Positions 1 to 11,667 of a stretch of DNA of 64,000 bases are shown piece after piece. The notes under the pieces are model-generated. The model had not been told where the DNA came from. It searched no databases and saw only the letters and a program-made list of their open reading frames with translations. The stretch lies in contig VWZX01002922.1 in assembly GCA_013399015.1 (NCBI GenBank), forward strand, positions 266,853 to 330,852, written 5' to 3'. The DNA is from Galbula dea (taxonomy: Eukaryota > Chordata > Aves > Piciformes > Galbulidae). Positions within the stretch are counted from its first letter, which is position 1. Each line of letters starts with the position of its first letter. Both the position numbers and the translations under genes were made by a program.

Positions 1-287
1 TGAGATGAAGGTAAATGTCCTGAGAAGCTGCACAGCCCCTTTCTTGCCATTGTCAGAGGGCAGTACTGAACGAAGTTGCTGCCCCAGAGCAGGTCTGATG
101 TGGTCTGACAGGAGTTAGTGATAGCAGCTGGTACTTCTACCTTGCAGTCTGTACCTGAGGTGCAGGTTTGTTGGCCTGCAGGAGGGTCAGTTTAGTCCTT
201 TGCCCAATGGGTCTGGCAGATGTTAATAGTTGTTCTGGCTGGAGTCTGTATTCTCTTCATGTTGCCCTCATTTTTCCTCCGTATCAG

Positions 288-1400
288 GTAGCAGAGCTGA
301 AGCAAGAGCTGAAGTTGAGGGCCTTGCCTGTCTCAGGCACAAAGACAGACCTGATTGAACGTCTCAGAGCTTACCAAGAGCAGAATGGTGCAGCCAGCCA
401 AACAACCCTCACTCCCAAGCCCAGCACAGCAGCTGTCCTCCCAAAAGCTGCTGAAGTGGTGGTAGCCTTCCCAGCTGCCAGGCTAAGCACAGGTCCAGCC
501 CTGGTCACCACTGGCATTGCACCAGCAGAAGTAGTTGTGGCCACAGTCACCGGTGGCAGTGTGATGAAGTTTGGCAGCACAGGCTCGACTCCCCCTGTTT
601 CTCCAACTCCTTCTGAGCGCTCACAGATAAGCACAGGGGATGAGAACTCAGCCACCGGAGACACCTTTGGAGAGATGGTAACCTCACCCCTGACCCAGCT
701 CACCTTGCAGGCATCTCCAGTGCAGTTTGTGGTGAAGGAAGAAAGCTCAAAGCCTGCCTCCTGCAGTGTAAATGCAGCACCTAGGATGGAGCAGTGTAGC
801 ACGGGTAACAGCAGAGATGCACATGTTAAGGACAAAGACCAAATGCTGCAGGAGAAGGACAAGCAGATCGAGGAACTCACCCGCATGTTGAAGCAGAAGC
901 AGCAGCTGGTTGAAATGCTTAGACTACAGCTAGAGCAGGAGAAACGCTCTCAGCAGTCACTAATGGCCCCAGCGACTGCAGGAGAAGGAACAGCTGTTGC
1001 CAAGCCAGTAGCATTTGGTATCCAAGTCAAGAGTGAAAATGGTTTCCTGAGTTGCCAGTCTACAAAGCAATCCAGTGGCCAAACAGACCAATTCAGCCCT
1101 GCACCAACCGCTAGCCAAATGGACACTTCGAATTCAAGCCCAGTGCCAAAGAAAGCCGTGAAGGTGAAGCAGGAGGTGCCAGCCACGGAAACAGAGCCAC
1201 CGTGCGAGTCTCACAGCCCACGGCTTTTCCTTGGCCAGCAAGGGAGCACCCTGAGTGACCTCATCAAGAGCACCCCTCCCCCCACCCTCATCACCGACTC
1301 CACAGGGACCCACATCGTCCTCACCGTGACCAAGCAGAGCACCGAGAGGCAGGGCCTCTCACCCCATGGGAAGGCAGGGAGTAGCTGCCAGACCTTGCAG
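288..1400 (+). CDS. MRTFA: MRTFA large exon: SAP domain and coiled coil
   Basis: This exon of 371 codons is in phase 0 at both ends (acceptor TATCAG at 282-287, donor GTAGGC at 1401). The SAP DNA-binding domain is in the first ~35 residues. A Ser/Thr/Pro-rich linker follows, then a charged coiled coil at about nt 825-955 (KDKQIEELTRMLKQKQQLV), used for dimerisation in the family. The end reads PPTLITDSTGTH, then LTVT, as in human MRTFA. Sequence before 288 is intron, although it is open in the same frame. Confidence 0.94.
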
Positions 1401-4400
1401 GTAGGCAAGGGTTAGATGACATCCTTGCTGCTGGCAGTTGGGTTGCTCTCTCCCTCTTCCTGCTCCTGTAGTTCAGGTTACCATAGGATGACTTAACCCG
1501 GTGGAAATTGAATGCAGTAAATACTAAAATGGCTGAATTGCTTGCTACCGTAGCTGGTAGATCATGGCTTTGTAAAACAAAGCAGTGTAAGCAGATATTC
1601 AGCAAAAAGACTGGAATTTGACAATGATGAACTGTGTACAGCAATGCACGATTGACCATGTGCGTCACAGGCTGTTCAGCATTCTTCCAAACACATGGTT
1701 CTGCCTTTTGTCAGACAGGATCTCGGGCTTGGAGAACAAGGGGTTGCTGCCACATTTCACTAGTTTTTGAAAGAACAGCTATGCCTGTGGTAGTAAAAAA
1801 AGTAGAGTGTATTTCACATATTCAGTATGTCCTTTACTGGAGAGATCATAGTCAGAGTGACAGATAGGTCGCCTTGTCCACTGAGACCTGATATCAGACT
1901 GCTCTTTGTTTTAATGCATGTTAGTATTTCAGTGATCTACTACTCCCCTGTTGGCATGAGCTCAGCACTTAACAGGAATGTTCCTAGTGTTTCTTCCAGG
2001 AAGGGATAAATATGCCCAGGTTTTATGGCACGTCAAACCCCAGCATGTTCCACGACATCAGAGATTTTCATTCTCTCCTGCTACATTTCTTACGCCTTCT
2101 GCAGAGCAAGTAGCAGTGGCTACTACTACTGAGCATCTACTGCTGTTACTTGCAGTAGGAGACGCTTGGGGACAGGTACTAAGCAAGCTACATCTGCTGT
2201 GTAGCAGGTGAGATGTCAGGCAGCTGTCTAAATATCGGCATCCGCTGTCACCCTTAATACCCTAGAGCATCTCACCTGAACCCCAGCTGCAGCTCCAGGA
2301 GTACACAGGTCCTATGTCAGGCTTGCCAGCCCTGAAGGGGTGTCATATCTGCCTAGGGATTCAGACTGGTACTACCTCCTCTTTTAGGACTCTGAACCTC
2401 ACCCCAATCTGATTTCTCTACTTGGTAAAACAGAACAATTGACTGAATTTCCCAAAGAATAAGGAGTGGGGGAAAAACTAACTTCATAAATCCTTTAAGA
2501 AACACAAGCTTTGCTTCAGGTTGTGCCTGGGGAATAACTTCTCACAGATACCCTTTTCTTTTCAGAGAGTACAATCGTCACCCCCTAAAACTTCCAGCCA
2601 ACCACCATGTCAGCTACCTGCAAGCACCCCTCAGCAGCCCACACAGCAGCAGAAGCAGCAGCAGCCCAGAGGACTAAACCAGTCTGTCAGAAAGGTAGCT
2701 CACTGCCTACTCACTTTTCTTCCGTGTTTTTCTTTGCTTATTGCCAGGGTTTGTAGCAGTGGTGGGAAGGGGACACACGCAATTCTGCTTGGAGACCATC
2801 ATAGCAGCAGGTGAGGTCTCACAGCAGCTTCTGCCGCAGCTTGCAGCTGCACAGAGTGCTTGGTTTTCAGCCTGAATGTGGCAGGAGAAGGAGTGCCTGG
2901 CATAGTCTCTTCATTCCCCTGCTTCTTGCTGAACTAGCTGATACGGAGAGCCCATCAGAGAGGAGATTGTAGGAATACCAAGTGTCCCTGAGGTCTTCCC
3001 CTATGGGCATTCTTGGAAGTGATGTGGAGGCTTTACAATGAAGAGCTCTGGGCTAAATCTTGACAGTTTACTAGCTTCTGCCCTTTAGTCCCACATCTGG
3101 GCAGAATACTACCTGGTGTTTTAAACAAGCATTGTCTTTCAATTAAAAATGATGAGAGGCCAGAGTGGGCAGCCTGGGTTCACATTAGTGTCCTCAGTTC
3201 TTGAAGGAGTGCTGCTGAACTGGAAAGGTGGCTACTGCATAGAGAGAGGGTGGTGTAGGCGGTATGTCTGATACTGAAGGTGGCATATGACATCTAAGAG
3301 GGGCAAGAGGATGTGACCTTTTACTCTCTGGTACTGATGAACATGCTGTGATTTCCAGTCCTTTGCCTTGAGCATACCTGTTAATCAGCTCTTTGTGAAG
3401 TGCAGTGCCGGGTCAGGAAAGAGAGCACCTCTGGCTTTACCCCTTCTCCAGGTGATGGATGTAAAGAGGCTCTGTTGTGCATCTCCTCCCTTTCTAGCTC
3501 ACTTAGCTCTCTCTCTAATGTGTAATTAAGATAAGGTACAAAAACATTATGAAGAGTTTTTAGAGCTTGGAGGATTTCTTCTGAGCCAGATCCTGGAAGG
3601 GATATGAAGACAGGAGTAATGTCTGTCTAGTGTACTCGGAATGAGATGTCCGCTTTGCAAAGGGTCAGCGCATTGGTTTGCTTTGAGACCTTTGAGAAAA
3701 TGCAGAAGATAAACAGAGGCACCTTTTCCCTCAGACTCTCTCAGCTTCTGTGCTGTGGAGACATCTGTAGTGGCTCTCTTCATCCTTTTGCCTCCCTGTA
3801 GGGTCGGAACTCAGGTCTGTAAGTGATTATGGGTCAGCTGCCTCACATCATATTGATTTTCTCAGAACCTCCAAAGCTGCAGCCCTTCTTCCCCAACGTT
3901 TTCCACAAAGAGTCCCTGAAAATTGGTGCTCCTGGCAAATTCAGCCCACCCAAAAAAAAAAAAAAAAAAAAAAAAAANAAAAAAGGTACCCTCTCAGGGG
4001 TCTGTGCTAGTTTCCAGCCTCTTTCAGGAAGAGAGTGGACCCCAGAGCAGCTTTGCTGGCCAGGGCCTGGACTCAGTCCTCTACCTGCAGGTCACAGAAC
4101 AGACAAACAGCTTTCCAGGGAAAATAGGATGGTAAAGAGCATCAACACGTACAAGTGTTGGAATTGGCATTCAGCTATTGCATAGGGATCCGTGCTCCAG
4201 GGGAGCAAGCTTCAGTGTGGATCATGCATAACTACTGTAGAGGCCAAGAGCTGATCCCCATTTTAACTTTTCTTATGGGTGGTTGTGTGCTGAGTCATCT
4301 GGTAAAGCTGAGTCACCAGCACCACTTCCTGCAACACTTGGGGTTTCCTTTGGAGGTCTCTGGTGCTGCTGAGTGCTCTGCTGCTCTCTGCCCACCACCA

Positions 4401-6373
4401 GGCTGTGAAACCTGCTGCTAGTGAAGTTTGTGCTCCAAAAGCAAGCACTGCAGAGGGAGGTGTGTAGAAGATAGGTCCTGGCTATATTGCACAGAGTAGG
4501 CTGAACACAACAAGGGAAGTGTCTCCAAAGTCCTAGAGGAATCTCCCACTTGGACAGATGAAGCTCTCCCCATCCAAGAGCAGCCCGGTGGTGGTTTGTG
4601 GTGTGGTTACTTTAGCATTTGAAAAATCAGCAAAAGATTTCCAGCTGTGAGTTGGAGGTGAAGTATGTCTTCATACCCTGCAGCCAGAGCATAGTGCACA
4701 GAGTACACAGAAGGTAGACTGCTGGGAGCAGAGCACTGCAGAACTCTGCAGCATTCACCAAGAGAAGCAGTGATGATTTCTCAAAGCAGCTGTGAGAGAG
4801 ATGTTGATGTGGACTTTTCCCTGATCACTCTTCTGCCTTCATTCTGAACAGCCTTCATCACAGCCCAGCTCTCCTGCTGCACCTTCCCCATCCCAGATGG
4901 ACCTGGAGCAGCAACAGCACACGACGCTTTTTGGAAGTCCACCACCTCCTCTCCCTGTTCCCTCGGTCCCAATGAAAGAGCCACCAGGCTATGAAGAGGC
5001 CATGAAGCAACAGCCAAAGGCCCAGGTGAGAGCAGTTCTTCACCCTGGTTTTCTTGGAGAGCAGATGAAAAGTTGCCATTGTAACTCTGCTTAGATTCCT
5101 GATCTGGGCCAGTAATGGAGAATGGAGACACAACTATGCCTTCCCAGCTAAACTCCTTCTGTAGGTTTTGGGGTAGACCCTAAATCACAGGTACCCTGGT
5201 AATTGTTAGTACAGCAGTTGCTTCCCAGTAACAGCCTGGGGTCATGGGAGATTCTGGTGCCATGCTTCCAGTGCTCATTCTTGCTAGTTAACAGCCCCAT
5301 CCCTGGGTGAGGGAGGACGGTCAGCAGCCAAGGGTGTTGCTGGAGATGAAAGCTTCCCTGGTAAATAGGAAGCTAATTCTGCGCTCGCTCTCCTCAGGAG
5401 AACGGCTGTTCCAGCCAGCAGATGGATGACCTGTTTGACATTCTCATCGAAAGTGGAGGTAAGGGCACAAAGCCAGCATTTCCTGTAGTCTTTGGCCTTG
5501 AGCCTTTAGGGAGCATTGAGGGTGCAGCAAAGGCTCCTGCATCCCTGCCAGTGCCTTTTGTACGGGCAGCAGTCAATTAAGGCACCAAGGGAGATGTCAG
5601 TTAGGCATTAGTATTATACAAAGCTTCTTGGTGGCTCTGCTGCATCAGAGTTGGGCACATCTCTTCTGCAATAATGGACAGAGCTTGAATTCCCCACAGG
5701 CAGGCTGAAAACTCCCCATAGGAAGCCAAGAGTGGGCACAGGATAAGTTTCCTTGAACCACTTGGTGGCCAGTGATGGCTCTGTCTGGGAGGTCCCTAGT
5801 GGGTGGGAGGGATCCTTCTGGTGCTTGGCCAAGCTCCTCCTCACTCTGCCCTGCCTGTTTGTTCTCTGTACAGAGATTTCTGCTGACTTCAAGGAGCAGT
5901 CATCGCCAGCTGGGAAAGAACCACCTGTGGCTCCGGCCTGCTCCCCACCGCCCAGCAGCCACCATTCCTCAGAGCTGGTGGTGCCAGTGTCCTTGGGGCA
6001 GCCAGTGCCTGTGGGGCGGCTGGAGGACTTCCTGGAGAGCAGCACCGGCCTCCCATTGCTGACAGCAGGCCACGATGGGCCAGAGCCCCTATCCCTGATT
6101 GATGACCTCCACAGTGAGATGCTGAGCAGCTCAGCCATCCTGGACCATCCGCCTTCACCTATGGACACCTCGGAATTGCACTTTGCTCATGAGCCATCTG
6201 GGGGCATAGCCCTGGATCTGGCTGAGGCTAACTTGGACAGCATGGACTGGCTGGAGCTGCCAGGAGGGCCCGTCATGAGCCTGGCTCCCCTTAGCACTGC
6301 AGCTCCTAGCCTCTTTTCCACAGACTTCCTTGATGGACATGATCTGCAGCTGCACTGGGATTCTTGCTTGTAA
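288..6373 (+). CDS. MRTFA: Myocardin-related transcription factor A, 3' part (partial, 6 exons)
   Basis: MRTFA (MKL1) is a G-actin-sensing coactivator that enters the nucleus and binds SRF to switch on cytoskeletal and muscle genes. Exons read: 288-1400, 2566-2694, about 3877-3951 (3' end unresolved), 4852-5025, 5398-5458 and 5874-6373. The first carries the SAP domain (VAELKQELKLRALPVSGTK) and a leucine-zipper-like coiled coil. The last three match the human C-terminal transactivation domain closely, including MDLE, KEPPGYEEAM, QQMDDLFDIL, GRLEDFLESSTGLPLL and LDGHDLQLHWDSCL-stop. The RPEL actin-binding repeats and basic region lie to the left of the window. Frame is kept at every junction except around the third exon, where a poly-A/N assembly scar hides the boundary. 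It is convergent with SGSM3. MRTFB is a possible alternative, but the C-terminus and synteny favour MRTFA. Confidence 0.95.
2566..2694 (+). CDS. MRTFA: MRTFA Gln/Ser/Pro-rich exon
   Basis: Forty-three codons in phase 0, beginning RVQSSPPKTSSQPP and ending in a Gln-rich stretch and SVRK. The acceptor is strong (CCCTTTTCTTTTCAG); the donor AAG|GTAGCT is moderate. The peptide is not in the human MRTFA sequence I remember, where the large exon runs on towards PSSQPGSP. It may be an exon kept or used in birds and skipped in the usual mammalian isoform. Confidence 0.7.
3877..3951 (+). CDS. MRTFA: MRTFA exon, 3' end lost in poly-A/N scar
   Basis: The open frame LQPFFPNVFHKESLKIG then APGKFSPP looks like coding sequence and is in phase with the preceding exon if splicing occurs at AAAG|CTG (3877) or CTGCAG|CCC (3883). 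The more attractive acceptor, CTCAG at 3861-3865, would put the exon out of frame and reach a stop. The exon then runs into 26 A's, an N at 3978 and 6 more A's. The apparent polylysine is probably an artefact and the true donor cannot be placed. Confidence 0.5.
3952..3984 (+). other. Poly-A run with single N (probable assembly scar)
   Basis: A run of 26 A's, an N at 3978 and 6 A's interrupts the third MRTFA exon seen here. A second poly-A/N site lies at 6440-6463. A one-base N next to a homopolymer suggests a gap closed on a low-quality edge rather than biology. Confidence 0.75.
4852..5025 (+). CDS. MRTFA: MRTFA exon, start of C-terminal activation region
   Basis: Fifty-eight codons in phase 0, beginning PSSQPSSPAAPSPSQMDLE and containing KEPPGYEEAMKQQPK. 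These correspond directly to the human residues. Acceptor CTGAACAG ends at 4851 and donor GTGAGA starts at 5026. Confidence 0.93.
5398..5458 (+). CDS. MRTFA: MRTFA small exon QQMDDLFDIL
   Basis: Sixty-one nt starting in phase 0 and ending in phase 1. It encodes ENGCSSQQMDDLFDILIESG, a conserved acidic/hydrophobic motif of the myocardin family. Acceptor CTCTCCTCAG and donor GTAAGG are both good. Confidence 0.94.
5874..6373 (+). CDS. MRTFA: MRTFA terminal coding exon (transactivation domain)
   Basis: After acceptor CTGTACAG (ending 5873) the exon completes the split GAG codon and reads EISADFKE, GRLEDFLESSTGLPLL, HDGPEPLSLIDDLHSEML, HPPSPMDTSELHF and a C-terminal LHWDSCL before TAA at 6371-6373. 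This is nearly the human C-terminus, so the stop and frame are secure. Confidence 0.96.
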
Positions 6374-6439
6374 CTCTGTGAGCAGAGACTGAAGGGAGGG
6401 GGAGGGCATAGGCATGCAGGGGGAAAAGGCCAGTCAACC

Positions 6440-6463
6440 AAAAAAAAAAAAAAAAAAAAAAGN
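6440..6463. other. Second poly-A run with single N in MRTFA 3'UTR
   Basis: Twenty-two A's are followed by G and an N at 6463. It has the same form as the scar at 3952-3984 and probably marks a collapsed gap. Confidence 0.7.
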
Positions 6464-7622
6464 ATTAGTACTCCTCCCCAGACAGTGTCCTTCCTGCACA
6501 AAGCTGGCAGTGCTGGCAAAGGCAGAGCTGCTGCTTGAGTCACTCCTGCCTGGGCAGCAGGCCAGGGCAAGGCAGGGAGAACGGCTGGTGGGGGCAGGAG
6601 GGAAGAAAAGGCTGCAGGATCTCTGGGGCTGATGGCTTCCTGTGCCCTCTTTCTCCAGGCAGGAGCAGCGATGGCAGTGCATGGGGCACAATGCTGCCAG
6701 GCACAGGTGCCCTCACGCCTCGCAGAATAGCATAGCATGGCTGTGCCTGAGCCCTTTCTAGAAGCAGCACCACCCCACACCTTGCTGGGCTTGGCAAATA
6801 GAGGGGGTGTTGTGTCGGTTTAACGGTTGCAAAAGAGGATTCTGCCTCTGACGCAGGATACAAAGGCAGGAGTGCTGGCCAGGAGCCTGAATGGCTGCCT
6901 CTGCAGCACCTGCTGTCTGTCAGGGGAGGGTCTGATCTGCCACAGGGCTGTGAGGAGCTGGGCAGAACAGGCACCTTTTCCAAATGTAGCCAAAGGGAAC
7001 CAGGGTTCCCCAGAAACCTGGTAAAGTCTAAGCTGGTTTTCTATTACCACTGCGCTTCGCAGGGGCCTGCCTGCTAGCTTCACTTGGGTTGGGCTGCAAA
7101 ACAGATTTTTATTTTTTTTGTTAAGGTGCTAAAATCCAGGTCCTTGTATACTAAATCTGGCCTTCACTGCCCCAGACCTCTAGCTGTGCCTGAGGACTAT
7201 CCTTCAGGCACAGCCCTGCCCTCCCCCAACTCCCACAGCACTTGTGCCACCCCCCAGGTGAGCAAGGCAGTCAGCGTCTGGTGAGTGCTAGGGACAAGAA
7301 AGCGTGAGTTCTGGGGAGTATGTGAGGGGCACTGCTAGCAACCAGCAACATATCATTAGGGGCCACGTGCAATCTGTCTCCTGCCTTCAGCTGTGCTGGT
7401 GCTTCCCTGTAGCAGATGCCCCAGTGGAAAGAAGCAGCTGGACATATCAGACTCAACAGGCAAGGAGGGGGAAGTGGCACTGTGAAAGGGGTGGTCTATG
7501 GCACAACACGGGACCTAGCTCAGTAATGTGGCTCTGAGGGCACCCTTCTGGGGAGAGAAGCAGGAGCCTTAAAGCAAGAATGGGCAGCTGACCTCTGCGC
7601 TTCCTTCCCTCCAGGCCCACAC

Positions 7623-7628
7623 AATAAA
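7623..7628 (+). terminator. Candidate proximal polyadenylation signal of MRTFA
   Basis: AATAAA lies 1.25 kb after the stop codon, in a CACAATAAAAGG context with GT-containing sequence downstream. Confidence 0.4.
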
Positions 7629-8835
7629 AGGCAAGAACAAATGGCTGCTTACTGTGAGCTGGCACCCTGTGCCCAGCCAGCTGCTGCCATGCTGGTGGCT
7701 GCTGACTGGGCCAGTGGGCAGACAAGCACCCCAAGCCTGCAGAGCCATGATGATGCTATTCCTTGTGCAGGGTTTTGCCTTGGAACCCCAGCCCTGTGCT
7801 CTTACTCCTTCACTTTTAACCTCCTGTTTGTTACTAGTATCTCACCACCATGTTTACCAGGTGAGACATAGTCCAGCTGTGCCCCAAACAGCCACCTCAC
7901 CCCACAATTAGCCCCACTTTGGTCCCAAGTGGGGTCCAGGCTGCTTGTGCTGTGGGAGGTGAGGGAGGCAGTTCACAAGGGCAATGCCTTTGGAAAGCAT
8001 GTTGACTGAGGTGCTGCTCCTTCTCTGGCAATGGAAGGATAAACTGCCATCCTTTTTTAGTATCTCCTTGAGGATGCTCTCTCCCCCCCTTTCCCCTGTG
8101 CTGGGCTGCACTGCTGCTTTCTGGGGAGGAGTAGGTGTGGGTGAGCACATGCTGCTCCCCTGCCCTTTTGGTACCTGGTGCTCTTCTGAGCACGGGGAGG
8201 CCTTGCTGCAAGGGTGCAGGTACCCCTGCTCTTTGGTGGGCCAGCCTGTTTTGCAGCTGGGAGAAACTCCTGCTTTCCTGAGCCCTATTTGCTTGGTAAC
8301 TGCATGAGGAGCCACTTTTCTTAATCATTTGCAGGGGGAGCCTGCTGGCAGCTTCCTTCCTGTCTGGCCCCGTCTCTCCCTTAGCTGGAAGCAAATTAGA
8401 GCCTTCTTACCTGCCTCCCTCAGTGTCTGGGTTGAGAGGATAACGCCCTCCCTCCACCTGCTTTCTGTTGCCCCAGCTACAGTATCATGTCCTAAAAATC
8501 AGAATCACTAGGACTGATGGACACTCCCTTCACCCCACTGAGCCCTCCCTTGCTTCTGTCCTGGTGCAGCCCTCACTGGGAGCAGTGAGTGCATTAACAA
8601 TTGGCTTACAGAGCTTCCCTCAGGGCAGCTGCCCAGCGGTGGGACCAGTTGGGCACAGGAGGCAAGTGGTTCCTTAGGAGGAAAGTAGGGGCGGAGGGGG
8701 GGATGGCTGTAAGAGGATCTTTCAAATCTGCCCAAAAAAATCAGCTTCTTTTAGCCCACAGTGAGCAATAGGCCTCACAAAAAAACCAGCTGTGTGATTT
8801 CATTTGTACAAATGATTGCAAAGTTACAACCAGTA

Positions 8836-8841
8836 AATAAA
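8836..8841 (+). terminator. Candidate distal polyadenylation signal of MRTFA
   Basis: AATAAA lies about 2.46 kb after the stop, in a CAGTAAATAAAGAATG context. Confidence 0.5.
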
Positions 8842-8860
8842 GAATGAAATTACCAAAGTG

Positions 8861-10565
8861 CAGTGAGCTCCTAGGGGAAGGTGGGAACACCCCACCTGCA
8901 GCCCTGGCCTGACCCAGCCATGCTTCCTTGCACTGGGCCAGGCATCCCACTCTTTGTTGGCAGAGAGAGATGCTAATGCCTGTTACTGATTTAGTCCTTC
9001 CCTAGGGTTGATGGTGAAAGGCTAAGCTCACAGCTGCTCCCTCTCACCTTTACCCACTCACCTTCTTGTGTGAAACTTTGTAGGAATTTAATTACATTAA
9101 TTAATTAAATTTGCCCAACATACTTAAAATGGGCTGATGGGCTTGAGAGCCCTCAGGGAGCCCAGATGATACAGAACCATGAGTCTCACCTCCTGAGGAA
9201 CCCAGCTTACCTGCCAGAGCTCCTCTGCAGAAGGGGCTTCTGCCAGGACAGCGAGCAATAACCCTGTGCTCTGGGGCAGAGGGGAAAATGGTGCCTCTTC
9301 CCAGGAAATTAACTAAAGTCTCTTCCCCAGGCAGTGCCCAGAGCAGGCTAGCCCAGTTCTCTGCTTTCTTACTATTATTTGAATAATAGTTCAGTAGTTC
9401 CTTGTCAAAGAGGTATTCCCCTGGACATACATTTTTTGCACCTATTGGGAAAAAAACCCAAGTCTGATGTTCTGCCTCTACCTTGAATGTAATCCTGAAT
9501 CTTTCTGCTGTAACCACTACTTGTTTGTAATGTGTATTTGACTAGCACGCGCTCTCCCTTCCACTATGCAGCAAATGGCGAGGGGTGACAGCACCATCAG
9601 TGATGGATGGTGTTGGGGCATCGGATCCAGAGCAAGTATTCAACTGGAAAAGGTTCAAAGTGACAAGTTAACGGGGGAGAGAATGGATCTTTAAATTGAA
9701 TTATTTTTTCAGTTACAAATATTTGAAAAAAAAAAAAATCAATTTTATTAAAAAAATTCCAAACAGCCACATGCTCAAAAAGTTTTTGCTGAGTTAGTGG
9801 GAGGGCTGTGGGCCACTGCCTTTTCTGGCTATTCCTTCTTGGCTGTAGGGAGATTCCCTCTGTGTATGGAACTTACCTACCCTGCAACCAGAAGTAGGTC
9901 TTACAGGAGAGGCAGCATGGGCAGCTCTTACAGCTTCCCCCAGCCCAGCAGGCTGGTCTGAACTGCCCCCCAGCTGTTAACAGTGGTGAGGTGACACCAC
10001 AGCCTTCCTCAGACAGATGCCAAACTAGAATTACTTTGACTGAAAAAAACCCCTAATTTTCACATCAGTAAATACACTGCAACTTCCACCATCCCATGAA
10101 CTTGAGCTCCTGAACATAGGTATCCTGGGGCCTGTGCCCTGTTACTGTCCCACTTTGCAGATGAGACTCCACCTGTTTTTTCTAGCCCAAAGCCCTGCTT
10201 TCTGCCAGCCCCTCTCCTTTGGCTGAGGGCTCTCCTGCAGTGTTCCTGCACCCTCTAGTTTTGAGTACTTCTTGCTTTTCTGGGGCTTTCTGCTGCAGAG
10301 CTGTGCTTCAGGGAGGGCTGGTGTCAGAGCTGCAAGGCAGGGCTGCCACTGCTGGCCACACAACTGCTCCTGCCCTGTCCCTTTCCTGGCCTGGTCTGAT
10401 GCAAGGCCAGTGAGGAGCCCCCATGGTGCTAATGCAGGTTAAGTGGTTTAGTGGAGATACCAGCTTAGTGCTAGCAGAAGCCAGCACATAAATGGGATCA
10501 CCATTACCAAATGGTAGAAATTATTAAATCTTGTCCTAGCTCCGTCAAAAACGAAGCCAAAGCCC
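8861..10565. other. Intergenic gap between convergent MRTFA and SGSM3
   Basis: About 1.7 kb of unique, partly AT-rich sequence. It holds an A/T-rich patch near 9690-9760. I see no open frame with recognisable similarity and no repeat family. Confidence 0.5.
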
Positions 10566-11667
10566 AGCACGCTCCCAAGACGCAGTTTATTTACAAACTC
10601 ACTAAATAAAGTAAGAATCTAGTGTCATTTCACAAGTAGTTTGTGCTCACAGACAAGCGCTTTCAGTAGAAAGTCACAGACTTCATAACCAGAGCCACCA
10701 CCACAAAGCAGCAATTCTCCACTCCTGACCTGCATCCCTGCTGCCACCACAGGGCGAGGAGGACAAGTCTCCCTGAGCCAGCTCCAACCTGAACTCCGTC
10801 CTGAGCTACAATGGTGCCAAAATATACACATTCCTGGAGTTAATTTACAGCTTTTTTGGTTAACAGTAAAAATCATCTAGAGACTAAAATGACAGCATGA
10901 AACACTCTTGTTTAAGGGACAGGTGTTTTTTTTTGTCTGCTCCCAGAGGAGACATGGCCCATCCCCTAAGGCTGTTACAGTGGTAACAACAGGCCGGTGA
11001 CAACAGGCCGGTGCAGCCAGGCACCCCTTGTCAGCATCCCACTCGCCAGTGCCAGGGAGGTGGGATGAGGCTGATGCAGGTTCCCCCCTCTCAGCTCCAG
11101 GTCAGAGGAACTTGTCCAAGTGCTTCAGGTTTTGCCACCCCTCTCCCTGGCAGAGGCAAGCCCTTGGCTGGCATGGGGAAGGATGTGCTACCCCTGTTCC
11201 CGTACAGCAGTGAGTCTCTCACCATCCCAATTCCACTTGCACCCACACTGCCACCTGCCTGTGGCATCAGTTCCCATGGATCAAATCCACCCCACATGGG
11301 CCGCCTCTTGCCCACAGCTACAGCAGCAGACGCTCACACAGCCTCACACCTGCCCTGTGAGACACCACACAAGGGGCTGTGGGCCAGGCTGCTCCCCAAG
11401 GCACTGAGGGAGGAGACAGGGCTGATGCAAGCAGGAGCTGGAGGTGGCAGAAATGGGAAAGGCTGGGAGGGGGCACTTGCTTTTGTGGCCAGAACACACT
11501 TGTCACTTTGCAGCATCATCCTCAACCTTCACCTCCCTGGTATCTGCAGCTTGGCCTCTTGCCACTGCTGCCATCTGTCCCAGGCGGCCTGGCAGCCCCC
11601 TGAGGGGGATTCTGTCACAGATACAAGTGGGTGGGGTGGGGGAGGGCAGGAGGTGAGACTTGATTGG
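10566..11667 (-). other. SGSM3: SGSM3 3' untranslated region
   Basis: This sequence follows the SGSM3 stop to the polyadenylation signal at 10586-10591. Long open frames on both strands here are GC-biased shadows with no recognisable product. A 14-bp unit ending GGCCGGTG is repeated in tandem at about 10985-11013. Confidence 0.6.
10586..10591 (-). terminator. Candidate polyadenylation signal of SGSM3
   Basis: TTTATT on the plus strand is AATAAA on the minus strand, about 1.08 kb after the SGSM3 stop. A plus-strand AATAAA at 10605-10610 lies almost opposite. Confidence 0.55.

Larger units (their letters stand above)
6374..8860 (+). other. MRTFA: MRTFA 3' untranslated region (end tentative)
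   Basis: This non-coding stretch follows the MRTFA stop. Two AATAAA signals could end it, at 7623-7628 and 8836-8841. I prefer the second as the distal end because a run of AT-rich sequence with no other gene leads into it. The region contains the second poly-A/N scar (6440-6463). Confidence 0.55.

Noticed and set aside
3952..3984. Polylysine tract as a nuclear localisation signal of MRTFA
   Set aside because: It is encoded only by a poly-A/N run that looks like an assembly scar and its frame does not fit the next exon.
5614..6168. Minus-strand open frame of 184 codons
   Set aside because: It is the antisense shadow of the MRTFA terminal exon, whose plus-strand translation matches human residue by residue.
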